NCBI GenBank assembly: GCA_001661245.1
Contig: KV454012.1
Span: 486,174 to 550,173, forward strand
Direction: 5' to 3'
DNA from: Pachysolen tannophilus NRRL Y-2460
Taxonomy: Eukaryota; Ascomycota; Pichiomycetes; Alaninales; Pachysolenaceae
Length of the DNA: 64,000 nucleotides
The translations under genes were made by a program, and so were the position numbers. Of the stretch, positions 9,973 to 18,736 are shown piece after piece. The notes below the pieces were generated by a model that was not told the DNA's origin, searched no databases, and saw nothing but the letters and a program-made list of their open reading frames with translations. The first letter of the stretch is position 1, and every line of letters begins with the position of its first letter.

Positions 9973-11739
9973 TTAGTCGAAAACCCCATCTCTAGTTTCG
10001 ATAAACTTAATATATCTGTATTTTGTCCATTTTCTCATTTTTTTACCCCATATTATGAATGGAGCAGCTAAGAACATGATGAATAAATTAATACATGCTA
10101 GTGCAATATAAGTATTTTGAGTTCCCGAGTCATCTAACCAATAGGAACAAGTAAAAGTAAAGATACAGGCAATACTATTATTGATTACAGAAACACCAAC
10201 CATACCTTCCAAGATCATTTCAGGGTAAGCATCCATCAAGTATGACATTGCAACATCACCTGAAGAACCCCATCCAAAACCTATGAAACCAAGACCAACG
10301 TATTGGATCCTCCAATCTAATGCTTTTTCTGTACCGATACCAAACATCAAGAGACCAATTGAACAAACAATTCCAGAAAGAAAAGAAAACCATAATCTGA
10401 ACTCTGCTTCAGCAACACCACCATTTCTCTTTGCCATCCAGAGCAGGAACCAATCGGATATGAAACCAGCATAACAACATCCAACGGTTGCACCGATTAA
10501 ACATGGGATATTCATGATTGCAACACCGGTATCACTATAGTTCCATGGAGGGTAATAGTAATCATCATCTTCTGTTGTTAAATAAAAGGATAATAAAGCA
10601 TCTTGAATCCCCCACATTAAACCAGATAAGATTACTGGAGGAAACATCATAACTTTTAAATTAATCCATAATAATTTAAAATATTGAACAATACCATATC
10701 CTTTTAAATTAGAACCTGGTGTAATTATAGCCATTTTTTGAAAATAAGTCTTTTGAGGTTCATTAGCACCATTATTATGAGGAAATTTAATATCTGTAGT
10801 TGCAGAAACAAGTTGATTTTCACCTCCTAATTTTTGTTCATTTGAAGAATCCAGAGTCATTATAAGACCTTCTTCAGTAGTTTGATTTATTTTCATTGTA
10901 TCAGCATCATATTTTTCATCTTGTACTTCACCTTGATTTGAAAAAAATTGTTTCATTGAATTACCATCAAATGTAGGCATATATTTTGTTCTATCAAAAT
11001 AAGTTTCTTCTAATCCAAATATTAATACTATAAGTAAACCACCAGATATGATTGCACCCCACCATCCTATCCAACGAAATGATTGATATTCATCAATAAA
11101 TCCAGCAATTAAAGGACCTAAATAAGTACCAATAGAAATGGATAAAATATAAAGTGTTAATGCAGAACCATATTGACTTTGGAAACAAATATCTGAGATT
11201 GATAATTGTACTTGAGCTTCAGAACATGCTTCAGATGCACCAACAAATAATTGAGACCAAATAGTATCAGATGTATCATTAGATTTACCATACCAAAGAC
11301 ATCCACATAATCCAGAAAGAATACAAATCAAATAAGTAATTTTCCTACCATATAATGAAGAAAAAGGTGCCATAAATAAAGTACCATAACCAATAGCAAT
11401 GAATAAAACACCTGCACCAGTGTTCATAGCATCATAACTAATATCATAAATCTCATTTAAAGAATCTTGACCAGCACCAGCATCATTTGAAGTGGCTGCA
11501 GTAAATGCTGTCATGAAAAGAAGTAAAAAAAAATGCCAAAGTTTCCTCCATTTATTCCAATTTAAAGGATCATTGGATGAATCTGTTGGTTGTGGTATTA
11601 ATATAACATCTCCATCTGTTTTCATTGCTGGAGCTCCAGATTCAGTTGTTGCTTCCACATTGGCCCTATAACCTGAAGAGTAAACATGGAATGTTCCAGG
11701 TATAAAGTCAGGATGATACTTGTTGAAATACTGATCCAT
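9973..11739 (-). CDS. HOL1: Hol1-type polyamine transporter (MFS, DHA1)
   Basis: 588 aa, against 586 in S. cerevisiae Hol1, a plasma-membrane major-facilitator proton antiporter now known as the high-affinity polyamine importer. The match runs end to end: start MDQYFNKYHPDFIPGTFHVYSS, then VILIPQPTDSSNDPLNW, TAFTAATSNDAGAGQDSLNEI, the MFS signature SLYGRKITYL, IWSQLFVGASEACSEAQVQ, PPWNYSDTGVAIMNIPCLIG and the ending TRDGVFD. About 12 hydrophobic helices are evident, with a long central cytosolic loop (about 255-340). The S. cerevisiae gene is controlled by a upstream ORF ending Pro-Ser-stop; I did not find one here. CUG-Ser yeasts often have several HOL paralogs, so the exact ortholog is uncertain. 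Confidence 0.93.
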   Translation of the reverse strand: MDQYFNKYHPDFIPGTFHVYSSGYRANVEATTESGAPAMKTDGDVILIPQPTDSSNDPLNWNKWRKLWHFFLLLFMTAFTAATSNDAGAGQDSLNEIYDISYDAMNTGAGVLFIAIGYGTLFMAPFSSLYGRKITYLICILSGLCGCLWYGKSNDTSDTIWSQLFVGASEACSEAQVQLSISDICFQSQYGSALTLYILSISIGTYLGPLIAGFIDEYQSFRWIGWWGAIISGGLLIVLIFGLEETYFDRTKYMPTFDGNSMKQFFSNQGEVQDEKYDADTMKINQTTEEGLIMTLDSSNEQKLGGENQLVSATTDIKFPHNNGANEPQKTYFQKMAIITPGSNLKGYGIVQYFKLLWINLKVMMFPPVILSGLMWGIQDALLSFYLTTEDDDYYYPPWNYSDTGVAIMNIPCLIGATVGCCYAGFISDWFLLWMAKRNGGVAEAEFRLWFSFLSGIVCSIGLLMFGIGTEKALDWRIQYVGLGFIGFGWGSSGDVAMSYLMDAYPEMILEGMVGVSVINNSIACIFTFTCSYWLDDSGTQNTYIALACINLFIMFLAAPFIIWGKKMRKWTKYRYIKFIETRDGVFD

Positions 11740-12971
11740 ATCAAATTCTCTTGTATGTTTAATGTTATTATTTTTTTTTATTTGGCTCTAATAGTATCTT
11801 AATAGTTTGGTATCGTTTTGAAAAAAAAAAAGAAAAAAAAAAGAAAAGAAATGTCAGCACATAAAAGCAGATATAAAAGCTACAAAAACTAGCTATATTG
11901 AGAAATAATAAATATACATATATATATATATATAGATTAATAGATAAGAGTATTAAAACATAAAAAATTTTCCGCTTATCTGAACTTTTCGTAAAAATAA
12001 AAAAGAAAAGAATAAAAGATAAAAATTTTTATTATTTCTTTTTATGACCTTGAAAAAAAAAAAAAGAAAAATAAAAAAATTTTTGATGCAGACAAATTTT
12101 TTAGCCTTTTGAGCCCCATACAAACAAATATCAAATTTAGTTTAAAGGCCGAATTCCAAGAACAAGAGAGGAAGTTTGACCGAATAGTTTTCAAATAGTA
12201 TATATATATCTATATAAATATATATATTACTATTGGTGAATAAGAGTATTTTATTTGATATCTAGTTGTTTGATTCATTGAAGCCGTTCCGCCATAAGAT
12301 CTTAAAACAAGTTTTTTATTTAAATCAGAGTACTTACCATTTCGGGAATAGTTCATGTAGCTTACCTATCTCTATCTCTCATCGCTTTTATAAATTTCCA
12401 AATTTTTAGCGGTCGCGGAAAATCAATTTTTTTTTAACCCAACGATACGCCAATAACAATAAGTGACAATAAGTGACAATAAGTGACAAGAAGTGACACT
12501 AGGTGACACTAGGTGACATAGTTATGAAAGTTAATCTTGAGTACAGGTTGAAAAGTAAAAATTGAATAAGTTTTCCATGATCTAAAATTTACTTGGAGGA
12601 GAGAAAGGGTTTTAGTATTTAGAGAAATATGGAGAAGCAGAAAGAGATTTAGAAGTTGATTAAAATGCCAACTTTCAAGTAAATTAAAAATCAAAACAAT
12701 TTTTTTTTTTTTTTCTAATCAGCAATGTTGATCATGACAAAGTATATGAAGATTACTTTTTTCTTCTCTTTCAACTTCACTTGTGTATAATATGACTTTT
12801 TTTTCTTAATAAAAAACAAAAATCTGTATTTTCTTTATAAATAAAAAAACAGTAACAAATTAAAAAAGAATGAGAGAAAAGAACAAAAATTAAAATTAAA
12901 GAAATTCTTTCTTTTTTTTTTTTAATTATTCATTCTCTTGTCTTTTTTAAAAAAAAATTTCAATATAAATT
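11740..12971. promoter_or_regulatory. HOL1 upstream region (1.2 kb)
   Basis: Between the HOL1 ATG and the stop of the acetyltransferase gene, both on the minus strand. It holds TA-repeat tracts (about 11910-11935, 12199-12232) and short minus-strand upstream ORFs. Their ATGs are at 11862 (Met-Cys-stop), 11960 (Met-Phe-stop) and 12295 (six codons). A six-unit decamer repeat lies at 12461-12520. On the minus strand ATGGTAAGTACT at about 12328-12339 contains a perfect splice-donor hexamer, so a leader intron cannot be excluded. A 61-codon minus-strand frame at 12509-12694 has no family resemblance. Confidence 0.5.
12461..12520. repeat. Six-unit decamer tandem repeat, consensus ARGTGACAMT
   Basis: Exact 10-base period: AAGTGACAAT, AAGTGACAAT, AAGTGACAAG, AAGTGACACT, AGGTGACACT, AGGTGACATA. 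The preceding CAATAACAAT (12451-12460) looks like a decayed unit. The invariant core is GTGACA. It lies about 720-780 bases upstream of the HOL1 ATG and about 450 bases beyond the stop of the neighbouring gene. Confidence 0.9.
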
Positions 12972-14069
12972 TTACATTTTCGTAATTTGATCTGAAACCC
13001 ATTTCTTACCTTTAATACCACGGACCATTACATCCATTTCTAAAGGGGCTTCACCACAATAACCAGAATTACAATCACAACTAATATGTCCAACTTTAAA
13101 AGTTTTAACAAAAGTGAAACCTAATTTTTCATAGATAACTCTATTTTTAGGATTTGAAGATTCTAAATAACAAACAAGATTTTCAGGATCAATAAAATTT
13201 TCATAAACATATTCTAATAATTTTCTTGCACAACCTTTACCTCTTGCATTTGGTGTTGTACCAATATCTGCCAAGTACCATGCAATTGAACTTTGATCAC
13301 CCAAGACTTCATCTTTGGTATCATCTAATAAGGGGAATTGTTCTTCAAAAACCCTTCGACGGCAGATTTGATTAGCTAATAGTTCACGCTTAAAGTTACC
13401 AGAGTATACTCTATCCCAGAAACCAGAATCACAATCAGGTTTTGTAAAACAAGCACATGCTAAAAATGGAGCATTTGGATCAATTTTTTCAGCTTCTTTA
13501 TCTCTAATAGCAACAACTAAACCATCCAAGATTGATGAAAAAACTGAAGCTTCAAAAAGAGCTAAATCAACTTTTTGTTTCAAAATAGGTGATTCAATAG
13601 GTTTTGTTAAATAATGGGCAAACTTATCTTCTTGAAAAGCTATTTGCAAAGTCTTTGCAGCTTTTTGGAAAGTTGAAGCATCAACAATTTCAACTTCTAA
13701 AGTATCAACATTAGTAGTAGTAGCGCCTGCGGAGGCAGCGGCAACGGCAGCGGCAGCAGCAGCAGTCACGGCGATTGCACCAGTATGGCGATCTACTACA
13801 GTGGCATCCATTAAAGTAGCATCCACTACATTAGTTTCTACTACCGCATCTACCGCTTTTGAAGAATCAACATCAATTAAATTTTCAACAACTTTAATTT
13901 GACTCAATTCAAATTCATTATTATTATTATTATTATTATTATTGGGCTTTGCTTTCTTCTCCGATAAAGATTTTAAATTTATATCGTCACTACTATATAA
14001 ATTCACGTTTCTAACATCATGATTATTTATATTTATATTTGAATTTTTCGAAAATCTTTGATACTCCAT
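12972..14069 (-). CDS. GNAT-family N-acetyltransferase, paralog A
   Basis: 365 aa. The C-terminal two thirds is a GNAT fold: the acetyl-CoA motif is in DIGTTPNARGKGCARKLLEY (about 270-290, R-G-K-G-x-A loop), followed by CYLESSNPKNRVIYEKLGF, the usual last GNAT strands. Near the end is a Cys cluster HISCDCNSGYCGE that could bind metal. The N-terminus is low complexity: an Asn run, repeated V-V-D-A-T units and an Ala-rich block (about 100-120) encoded by unusually GC-rich DNA that the paralog lacks. It is a paralog of the gene at 17084, which lies in opposite orientation beyond APT1. The substrate is unknown; small-molecule or protein N-acetylation are both possible. Confidence 0.8.
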   Translation of the reverse strand: MEYQRFSKNSNININNHDVRNVNLYSSDDINLKSLSEKKAKPNNNNNNNNNEFELSQIKVVENLIDVDSSKAVDAVVETNVVDATLMDATVVDRHTGAIAVTAAAAAAVAAASAGATTTNVDTLEVEIVDASTFQKAAKTLQIAFQEDKFAHYLTKPIESPILKQKVDLALFEASVFSSILDGLVVAIRDKEAEKIDPNAPFLACACFTKPDCDSGFWDRVYSGNFKRELLANQICRRRVFEEQFPLLDDTKDEVLGDQSSIAWYLADIGTTPNARGKGCARKLLEYVYENFIDPENLVCYLESSNPKNRVIYEKLGFTFVKTFKVGHISCDCNSGYCGEAPLEMDVMVRGIKGKKWVSDQITKM

Positions 14070-14919
14070 TCCCTTATTTTAATGATTGATTAAATAAATT
14101 AAAATACTAATATACAATAATAAATAAACCTTAAAACTTACTTTATAAAATAATATTTTCTTTTCTTACTATTCATTTTCGAACCGTTGTTTCTTTTTCT
14201 TTTTTTTTCCCATAATAAAAAAAGCCAAAAAAACAAAAAGAAAAAAGAAATTATTCTAGATAAGCTCTGCCAAATACGAAACGGGTAAGATAATAATAAT
14301 AATAATAATTAAAAAAATTAAAATTAAAAACTTTACGTTTATTTTTACATAATAATTTTTTTTTTATAAGTTTAACGCGGAAAAAATTAAAAAAAAAATC
14401 TTTTTTAAATTCTTTATTACTTTAAAAACGTATATGTAATAAGTGAGGTAACCGATAAACTAGGAACAACATAATAATTTAGAAACCAAAAAAAAAATTG
14501 TAAAAAAAAAAAAAAAAAAAAAAGTTTCAATTAAAATTTATTATAGGATTGATTCTCAATAGATTGTCATCTTCACTATACTAATTACTAATTAACTTAT
14601 TATTTGTAATGAATAAATTTATTAAAGTCTTTGTTTCCAATTGTAATGCACGACCGATCAATTCTTCTCTTTTAGTTAAACAGCGGAAATCAAGAGAAAG
14701 TAAATAAAAAAAAATTTTTTTTTTTTTTTTTTTCAAATTTTTTTTTTTTTGTACTTTTCCCGTTTAAACGTCTACCCTAAGTTTTCACTAATTGTATTAT
14801 TATTTATTATTATAACTGGAATTGACTTGAATTTTTTTATTACCAATAAGCAAATAAAATCAAATAATTTATTTATTTTTTTTTTCTTTTTTTCTGTTTG
14901 TAGTAAATATTAAAAGAAG
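14070..14919. promoter_or_regulatory. Divergent acetyltransferase A / APT1 promoter region
   Basis: 850 bases, very AT-rich, with an AAT repeat (about 14291-14309), an A20 run (about 14504-14523) and an A9T19 block (14706-14733). From 14702 onward the sequence is repeated after the N gap. No factor site recognised; no TGACTC (Bas1/Gcn4) element noticed. Confidence 0.5.
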
Positions 14920-15527
14920 ATGTCACAGACACCAGAAGAAGTATCTGAGGTCATAGCTATTGCGCAAGAATTAAAATCTGCGTTACATCAATACCCAAAT
15001 TTTCCAACACCTGGGATTTTATTTGAAGATTTTTTACCAATTTTTAGATCCCCTGATTTATTTAATAAGATGATTAGGGCTTTTAAAATACATTTAGATG
15101 AAACTTTCCCTAATATAAAAATTGATTATATTGTTGGATTAGAAGCTAGAGGTTTTTTATTTGCTCCAACATTGGCATTAGCAATGGATGCAGGTTTTGT
15201 TCCAATTAGGAAGAAGGGGAAATTACCATCAAAATTAGCAACTGCAAAATTTACAAAAGAATATGGAGAAGATTATTTCCAAATCCAATTAGAAAGTATT
15301 CCAGAAGGTTCGAACGTGGTTATAGTAGATGATATCTTAGCTACTGGTGGATCTGCATCTGCTGCTGGTAATTTAATTCAACAATGTAAAGGTAATATCT
15401 TGGAATTTGATTTTGTTATGGAATTAGATTTCTTAAATGGAAGATCTAAATTGCCCGCTCCAACCTATACTTTATTATCTGGTCAATCAGAACAATTGAA
15501 ATAATTAGAGAGTCAAAAAAAAAAAAA
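14702..15527. repeat. First copy of duplicated APT1 block
   Basis: 826 bases that recur at 15826-16652. The only difference I could find is one T in a T run just before the gene (10 versus 11 Ts). It ends exactly at the N gap, and the second copy begins exactly after it. Confidence 0.9.
14920..15504 (+). CDS. APT1: Adenine phosphoribosyltransferase, copy 1
   Basis: 194 aa cytosolic purine-salvage enzyme converting adenine plus PRPP to AMP and pyrophosphate. Visible: substrate loop YPNFPTPGILFEDFLP (about 25-40), VGLEARGFLFAPTLA (about 69-83), and the PRPP-binding motif VVIVDDILATGGSASAAG at about 132-149. Its length fits the family (about 180-190 aa). There is no intron. The coding sequence is identical to the copy at 16045. 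The gene ends 23 bases before a run of 298 Ns, so the two copies probably represent one locus. Confidence 0.95.
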   Translation: MSQTPEEVSEVIAIAQELKSALHQYPNFPTPGILFEDFLPIFRSPDLFNKMIRAFKIHLDETFPNIKIDYIVGLEARGFLFAPTLALAMDAGFVPIRKKGKLPSKLATAKFTKEYGEDYFQIQLESIPEGSNVVIVDDILATGGSASAAGNLIQQCKGNILEFDFVMELDFLNGRSKLPAPTYTLLSGQSEQLK

Positions 15528-15825
15528 NNNNNNNNNNNNNNNNNNNNNNNNNNNNNNNNNNNNNNNNNNNNNNNNNNNNNNNNNNNNNNNNNNNNNNNNN
15601 NNNNNNNNNNNNNNNNNNNNNNNNNNNNNNNNNNNNNNNNNNNNNNNNNNNNNNNNNNNNNNNNNNNNNNNNNNNNNNNNNNNNNNNNNNNNNNNNNNNN
15701 NNNNNNNNNNNNNNNNNNNNNNNNNNNNNNNNNNNNNNNNNNNNNNNNNNNNNNNNNNNNNNNNNNNNNNNNNNNNNNNNNNNNNNNNNNNNNNNNNNNN
15801 NNNNNNNNNNNNNNNNNNNNNNNNN
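15528..15825. other. Assembly gap (298 Ns)
   Basis: Unsequenced stretch flanked by the end of one APT1 copy (inside its 3' A run) and the start of the duplicated block. Confidence 1.
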
Positions 15826-16652
15826 AAATAAAAAAAAATTTTTTTTTTTTTTTTTTTCAAATTTTTTTTTTTTTGTACTTTTCCCGTTTAAACGTCTACC
15901 CTAAGTTTTCACTAATTGTATTATTATTTATTATTATAACTGGAATTGACTTGAATTTTTTTATTACCAATAAGCAAATAAAATCAAATAATTTATTTAT
16001 TTTTTTTTTTCTTTTTTTCTGTTTGTAGTAAATATTAAAAGAAGATGTCACAGACACCAGAAGAAGTATCTGAGGTCATAGCTATTGCGCAAGAATTAAA
16101 ATCTGCGTTACATCAATACCCAAATTTTCCAACACCTGGGATTTTATTTGAAGATTTTTTACCAATTTTTAGATCCCCTGATTTATTTAATAAGATGATT
16201 AGGGCTTTTAAAATACATTTAGATGAAACTTTCCCTAATATAAAAATTGATTATATTGTTGGATTAGAAGCTAGAGGTTTTTTATTTGCTCCAACATTGG
16301 CATTAGCAATGGATGCAGGTTTTGTTCCAATTAGGAAGAAGGGGAAATTACCATCAAAATTAGCAACTGCAAAATTTACAAAAGAATATGGAGAAGATTA
16401 TTTCCAAATCCAATTAGAAAGTATTCCAGAAGGTTCGAACGTGGTTATAGTAGATGATATCTTAGCTACTGGTGGATCTGCATCTGCTGCTGGTAATTTA
16501 ATTCAACAATGTAAAGGTAATATCTTGGAATTTGATTTTGTTATGGAATTAGATTTCTTAAATGGAAGATCTAAATTGCCCGCTCCAACCTATACTTTAT
16601 TATCTGGTCAATCAGAACAATTGAAATAATTAGAGAGTCAAAAAAAAAAAAA
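15826..16652. repeat. Second copy of duplicated APT1 block
   Basis: 827 bases matching 14702-15527. Beyond it the A run continues to 24 As and unique sequence follows. Confidence 0.9.
16045..16629 (+). CDS. APT1: Adenine phosphoribosyltransferase, copy 2 (identical)
   Basis: Base-for-base identical to the coding sequence at 14920-15504, including all synonymous positions and about 218 bases of upstream sequence. This is either an assembly duplicate created when two overlapping contig ends were joined by a gap, or a very recent tandem duplication. This copy is the one linked to downstream unique sequence. The enzyme function is as for copy 1. Confidence 0.9.
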   Translation: MSQTPEEVSEVIAIAQELKSALHQYPNFPTPGILFEDFLPIFRSPDLFNKMIRAFKIHLDETFPNIKIDYIVGLEARGFLFAPTLALAMDAGFVPIRKKGKLPSKLATAKFTKEYGEDYFQIQLESIPEGSNVVIVDDILATGGSASAAGNLIQQCKGNILEFDFVMELDFLNGRSKLPAPTYTLLSGQSEQLK

Positions 16653-17083
16653 AAAAAAAAAAATTTTTTTTTTTCTTCTTTTTTGGTTATACATCATATA
16701 TATATAATAATATATAATAATATATAATAATATATAATATATTTTTGTCTTCTCTTCTCTTTTAGTTTTTGTATGTATGAATTTAAAGTATTAAAATTTT
16801 ACACATGCCTAAAGAGGAAAAGAGCGGTGCCACGGGAGATTCCCGCATAATTTTAGTAGCGTTTTCCGCGATACCTCTTTCTTTTCCGCCCGATAAGATG
16901 CATGGAATCTCTGCAAAGCCATTCCATAATAATTTCCAAGGGGAAAACATCTTATTTCTCTTTATATTTCTTTCTATATATATATATATATATCGATATA
17001 TGTGGAATTGAGTAATTTAAATTGTAGTTTCATAAGTATCTAATTTAATAAATAATTCTTTTTTTTTTTGCTTTTGGTGGAAA
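16630..17083. promoter_or_regulatory. Acetyltransferase B upstream region
   Basis: 454 bases. An A24T-rich junction is followed by three ATATAATAAT-type repeats (about 16695-16738), then a block of higher GC (about 16806-16935) with CCGCGATACC, TTCCGCCCGATAAG and similar elements, about 150-280 bases before the ATG. GATAAG could serve a GATA factor, but this is only a short match. A 68-codon frame at 16805-17011 lies over this block and looks spurious. Confidence 0.45.
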
Positions 17084-18073
17084 ATGGATCAATCTGGGTT
17101 TTCGAAAAACTCAAATATTATAAATAATCTCAATATTAGAGATGTAAATTTATATGAAAATTTTAATGATATTAATATAGGTGAAAATAAAAGTAAACCT
17201 AATAATAGTGCTGCTAACTTTAATTCTATATCTGATAATAATAATGATAATAATTGTTTTATTAAACAAAAATTGGTTCCTTTTATTGTTGAGAATAATG
17301 TTGATGAAAATGAAGCTATTGATACTTTAGAAGTTGAAATTGTTGATGCTTCAAATTATCGTAAAGCTGCAAAGACATTACAGATTGCATTTGTAGATGA
17401 TAAATTTGCTGAATACTTGACTAAACCAATTCAATCTCAATTTTTAAAAGAACAAGTTGAATTAGCAATTTTTGAAGCTTCTGTTTATTCTTCAATATTA
17501 GATGGTTTAGTTGTTGCTATTAGAGATAAAGAAGCTGAAAAAATTGATCCAAATGCTCCATTTTTAGCATGTGCTTGTTTTACAAAACCAGATTCAACTT
17601 CAGGTTTTTGGTCAATGGTTCGTGCTGGATATTTAAAAGTAGCATGGTTAGCAAATAAAGAATGTCGTCGTAGAGTTTTCCAAGAACAATATCCTTTATT
17701 AAATGAAACAAAATCAAAAGTTCTTGGTAAAGATTATGATGAATCTTGGTATTTATCAGATATTGGTACAACACCAAATGCAAGAGGTAAAGGTTGTGCA
17801 AGAAAATTATTAGAATATGTTTATAAAAATTTTATTGATATTAATAATCATCTTTGTTATTTAGAATCTTCACATCCTAGAAATAAAATAATTTATGAAA
17901 AATTAGGATTCACTTATGTTATGACAATTGATGTTGGTCATATCAATTGCGATTGCACAGATGGCCCATGTGATGAGTCTCCTCTACAGATGGATATCAT
18001 GGTTAGAGGTATTAAAGGCTCAAAATGGATTGCTAATTCAAAAAACTTGAATCAACAAATCATCAAAGATTAA
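17084..18073 (+). CDS. GNAT-family N-acetyltransferase, paralog B
   Basis: 329 aa paralog of the 12972-14069 gene. It shares the N-terminal signature FSKNSNI..N..RDVNLY, then an Asn-rich linker, and the same GNAT core: TLEVEIVDAS, FEASVYSSILDGLVVAIRD, DIGTTPNARGKGCARKLLEY and the C-terminal HINCDCTDGPCDE cysteine cluster. It lacks the Ala-rich insertion of paralog A. At the DNA level two blocks are identical to paralog A over 89 nt (17501-17589) and 68 nt (17757-17824), although the rest is clearly diverged, which suggests gene conversion. Substrate unknown. Confidence 0.8.
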   Translation: MDQSGFSKNSNIINNLNIRDVNLYENFNDINIGENKSKPNNSAANFNSISDNNNDNNCFIKQKLVPFIVENNVDENEAIDTLEVEIVDASNYRKAAKTLQIAFVDDKFAEYLTKPIQSQFLKEQVELAIFEASVYSSILDGLVVAIRDKEAEKIDPNAPFLACACFTKPDSTSGFWSMVRAGYLKVAWLANKECRRRVFQEQYPLLNETKSKVLGKDYDESWYLSDIGTTPNARGKGCARKLLEYVYKNFIDINNHLCYLESSHPRNKIIYEKLGFTYVMTIDVGHINCDCTDGPCDESPLQMDIMVRGIKGSKWIANSKNLNQQIIKD

Positions 18074-18736
18074 TATAAAATATTTATATAAATTCTTTTA
18101 CTGAGTATAAAGAAAGGCCTTTTAAACTAAACTATACTTAAAAAAACTACTAACCATTTTTTTAGAGAATTCCACAATAATAATAAAAAAAAAAACTTCC
18201 CCAACTTCAAAGTTATTGCTTTTCATCTAAGTTTGCATTGTGTGCGAAAGGTTTCGCATAATAAGGCAACAAGGATCTAGAGTAATAATATCACACATTG
18301 TTGATCTTGTTTACTTCCCACACACACACACAAAACAAAAAAAAAAAAAATTTTTTTATTACAACTATACAGATTTATAACTTTTCTTCTTTTCTTTTAT
18401 CGTATCTTGATGAACAATATAATATCAAACTAATTCATCGTTAATTGTATCTGTTTGAAACAATTCAAACTCTTCTTCTCTTAAAAAGAGTTCTTTTATG
18501 AAATGTTTAAACGCGTTTCTAAATAAAACAAAAAGTCGTGCAACAAAAATGGATCATCAAACTGCCTAATTTGGGTCTCATTGATGAAGCATTATGATTG
18601 ACTTTTTGAAGTTCTTTTTAGAATAATTGAATACTTTAAAACAATTTTTTAAAAAGAAAAAAAAAATTTTTTTCAATTTGTTTATTGGAGCCAGGAGACT
18701 GAAAGAATCTAAAATCGTTGTTAATCGCGAGAGACG
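18074..18736. promoter_or_regulatory. Intergenic before DOT1
   Basis: 663 bases between two plus-strand genes. Contains a CA dinucleotide tract (about 18320-18333) followed by an A14T7 block, and T/A runs near 18640-18672. No specific site or RNA gene recognised. Confidence 0.45.

Noticed and set aside
15513-15860. Minus-strand frame across the gap
   Set aside because: Consists almost entirely of Ns.
16805-17011. 68-codon frame before acetyltransferase B
   Set aside because: Lies in the promoter; ends in a TA repeat; no recognisable protein features.
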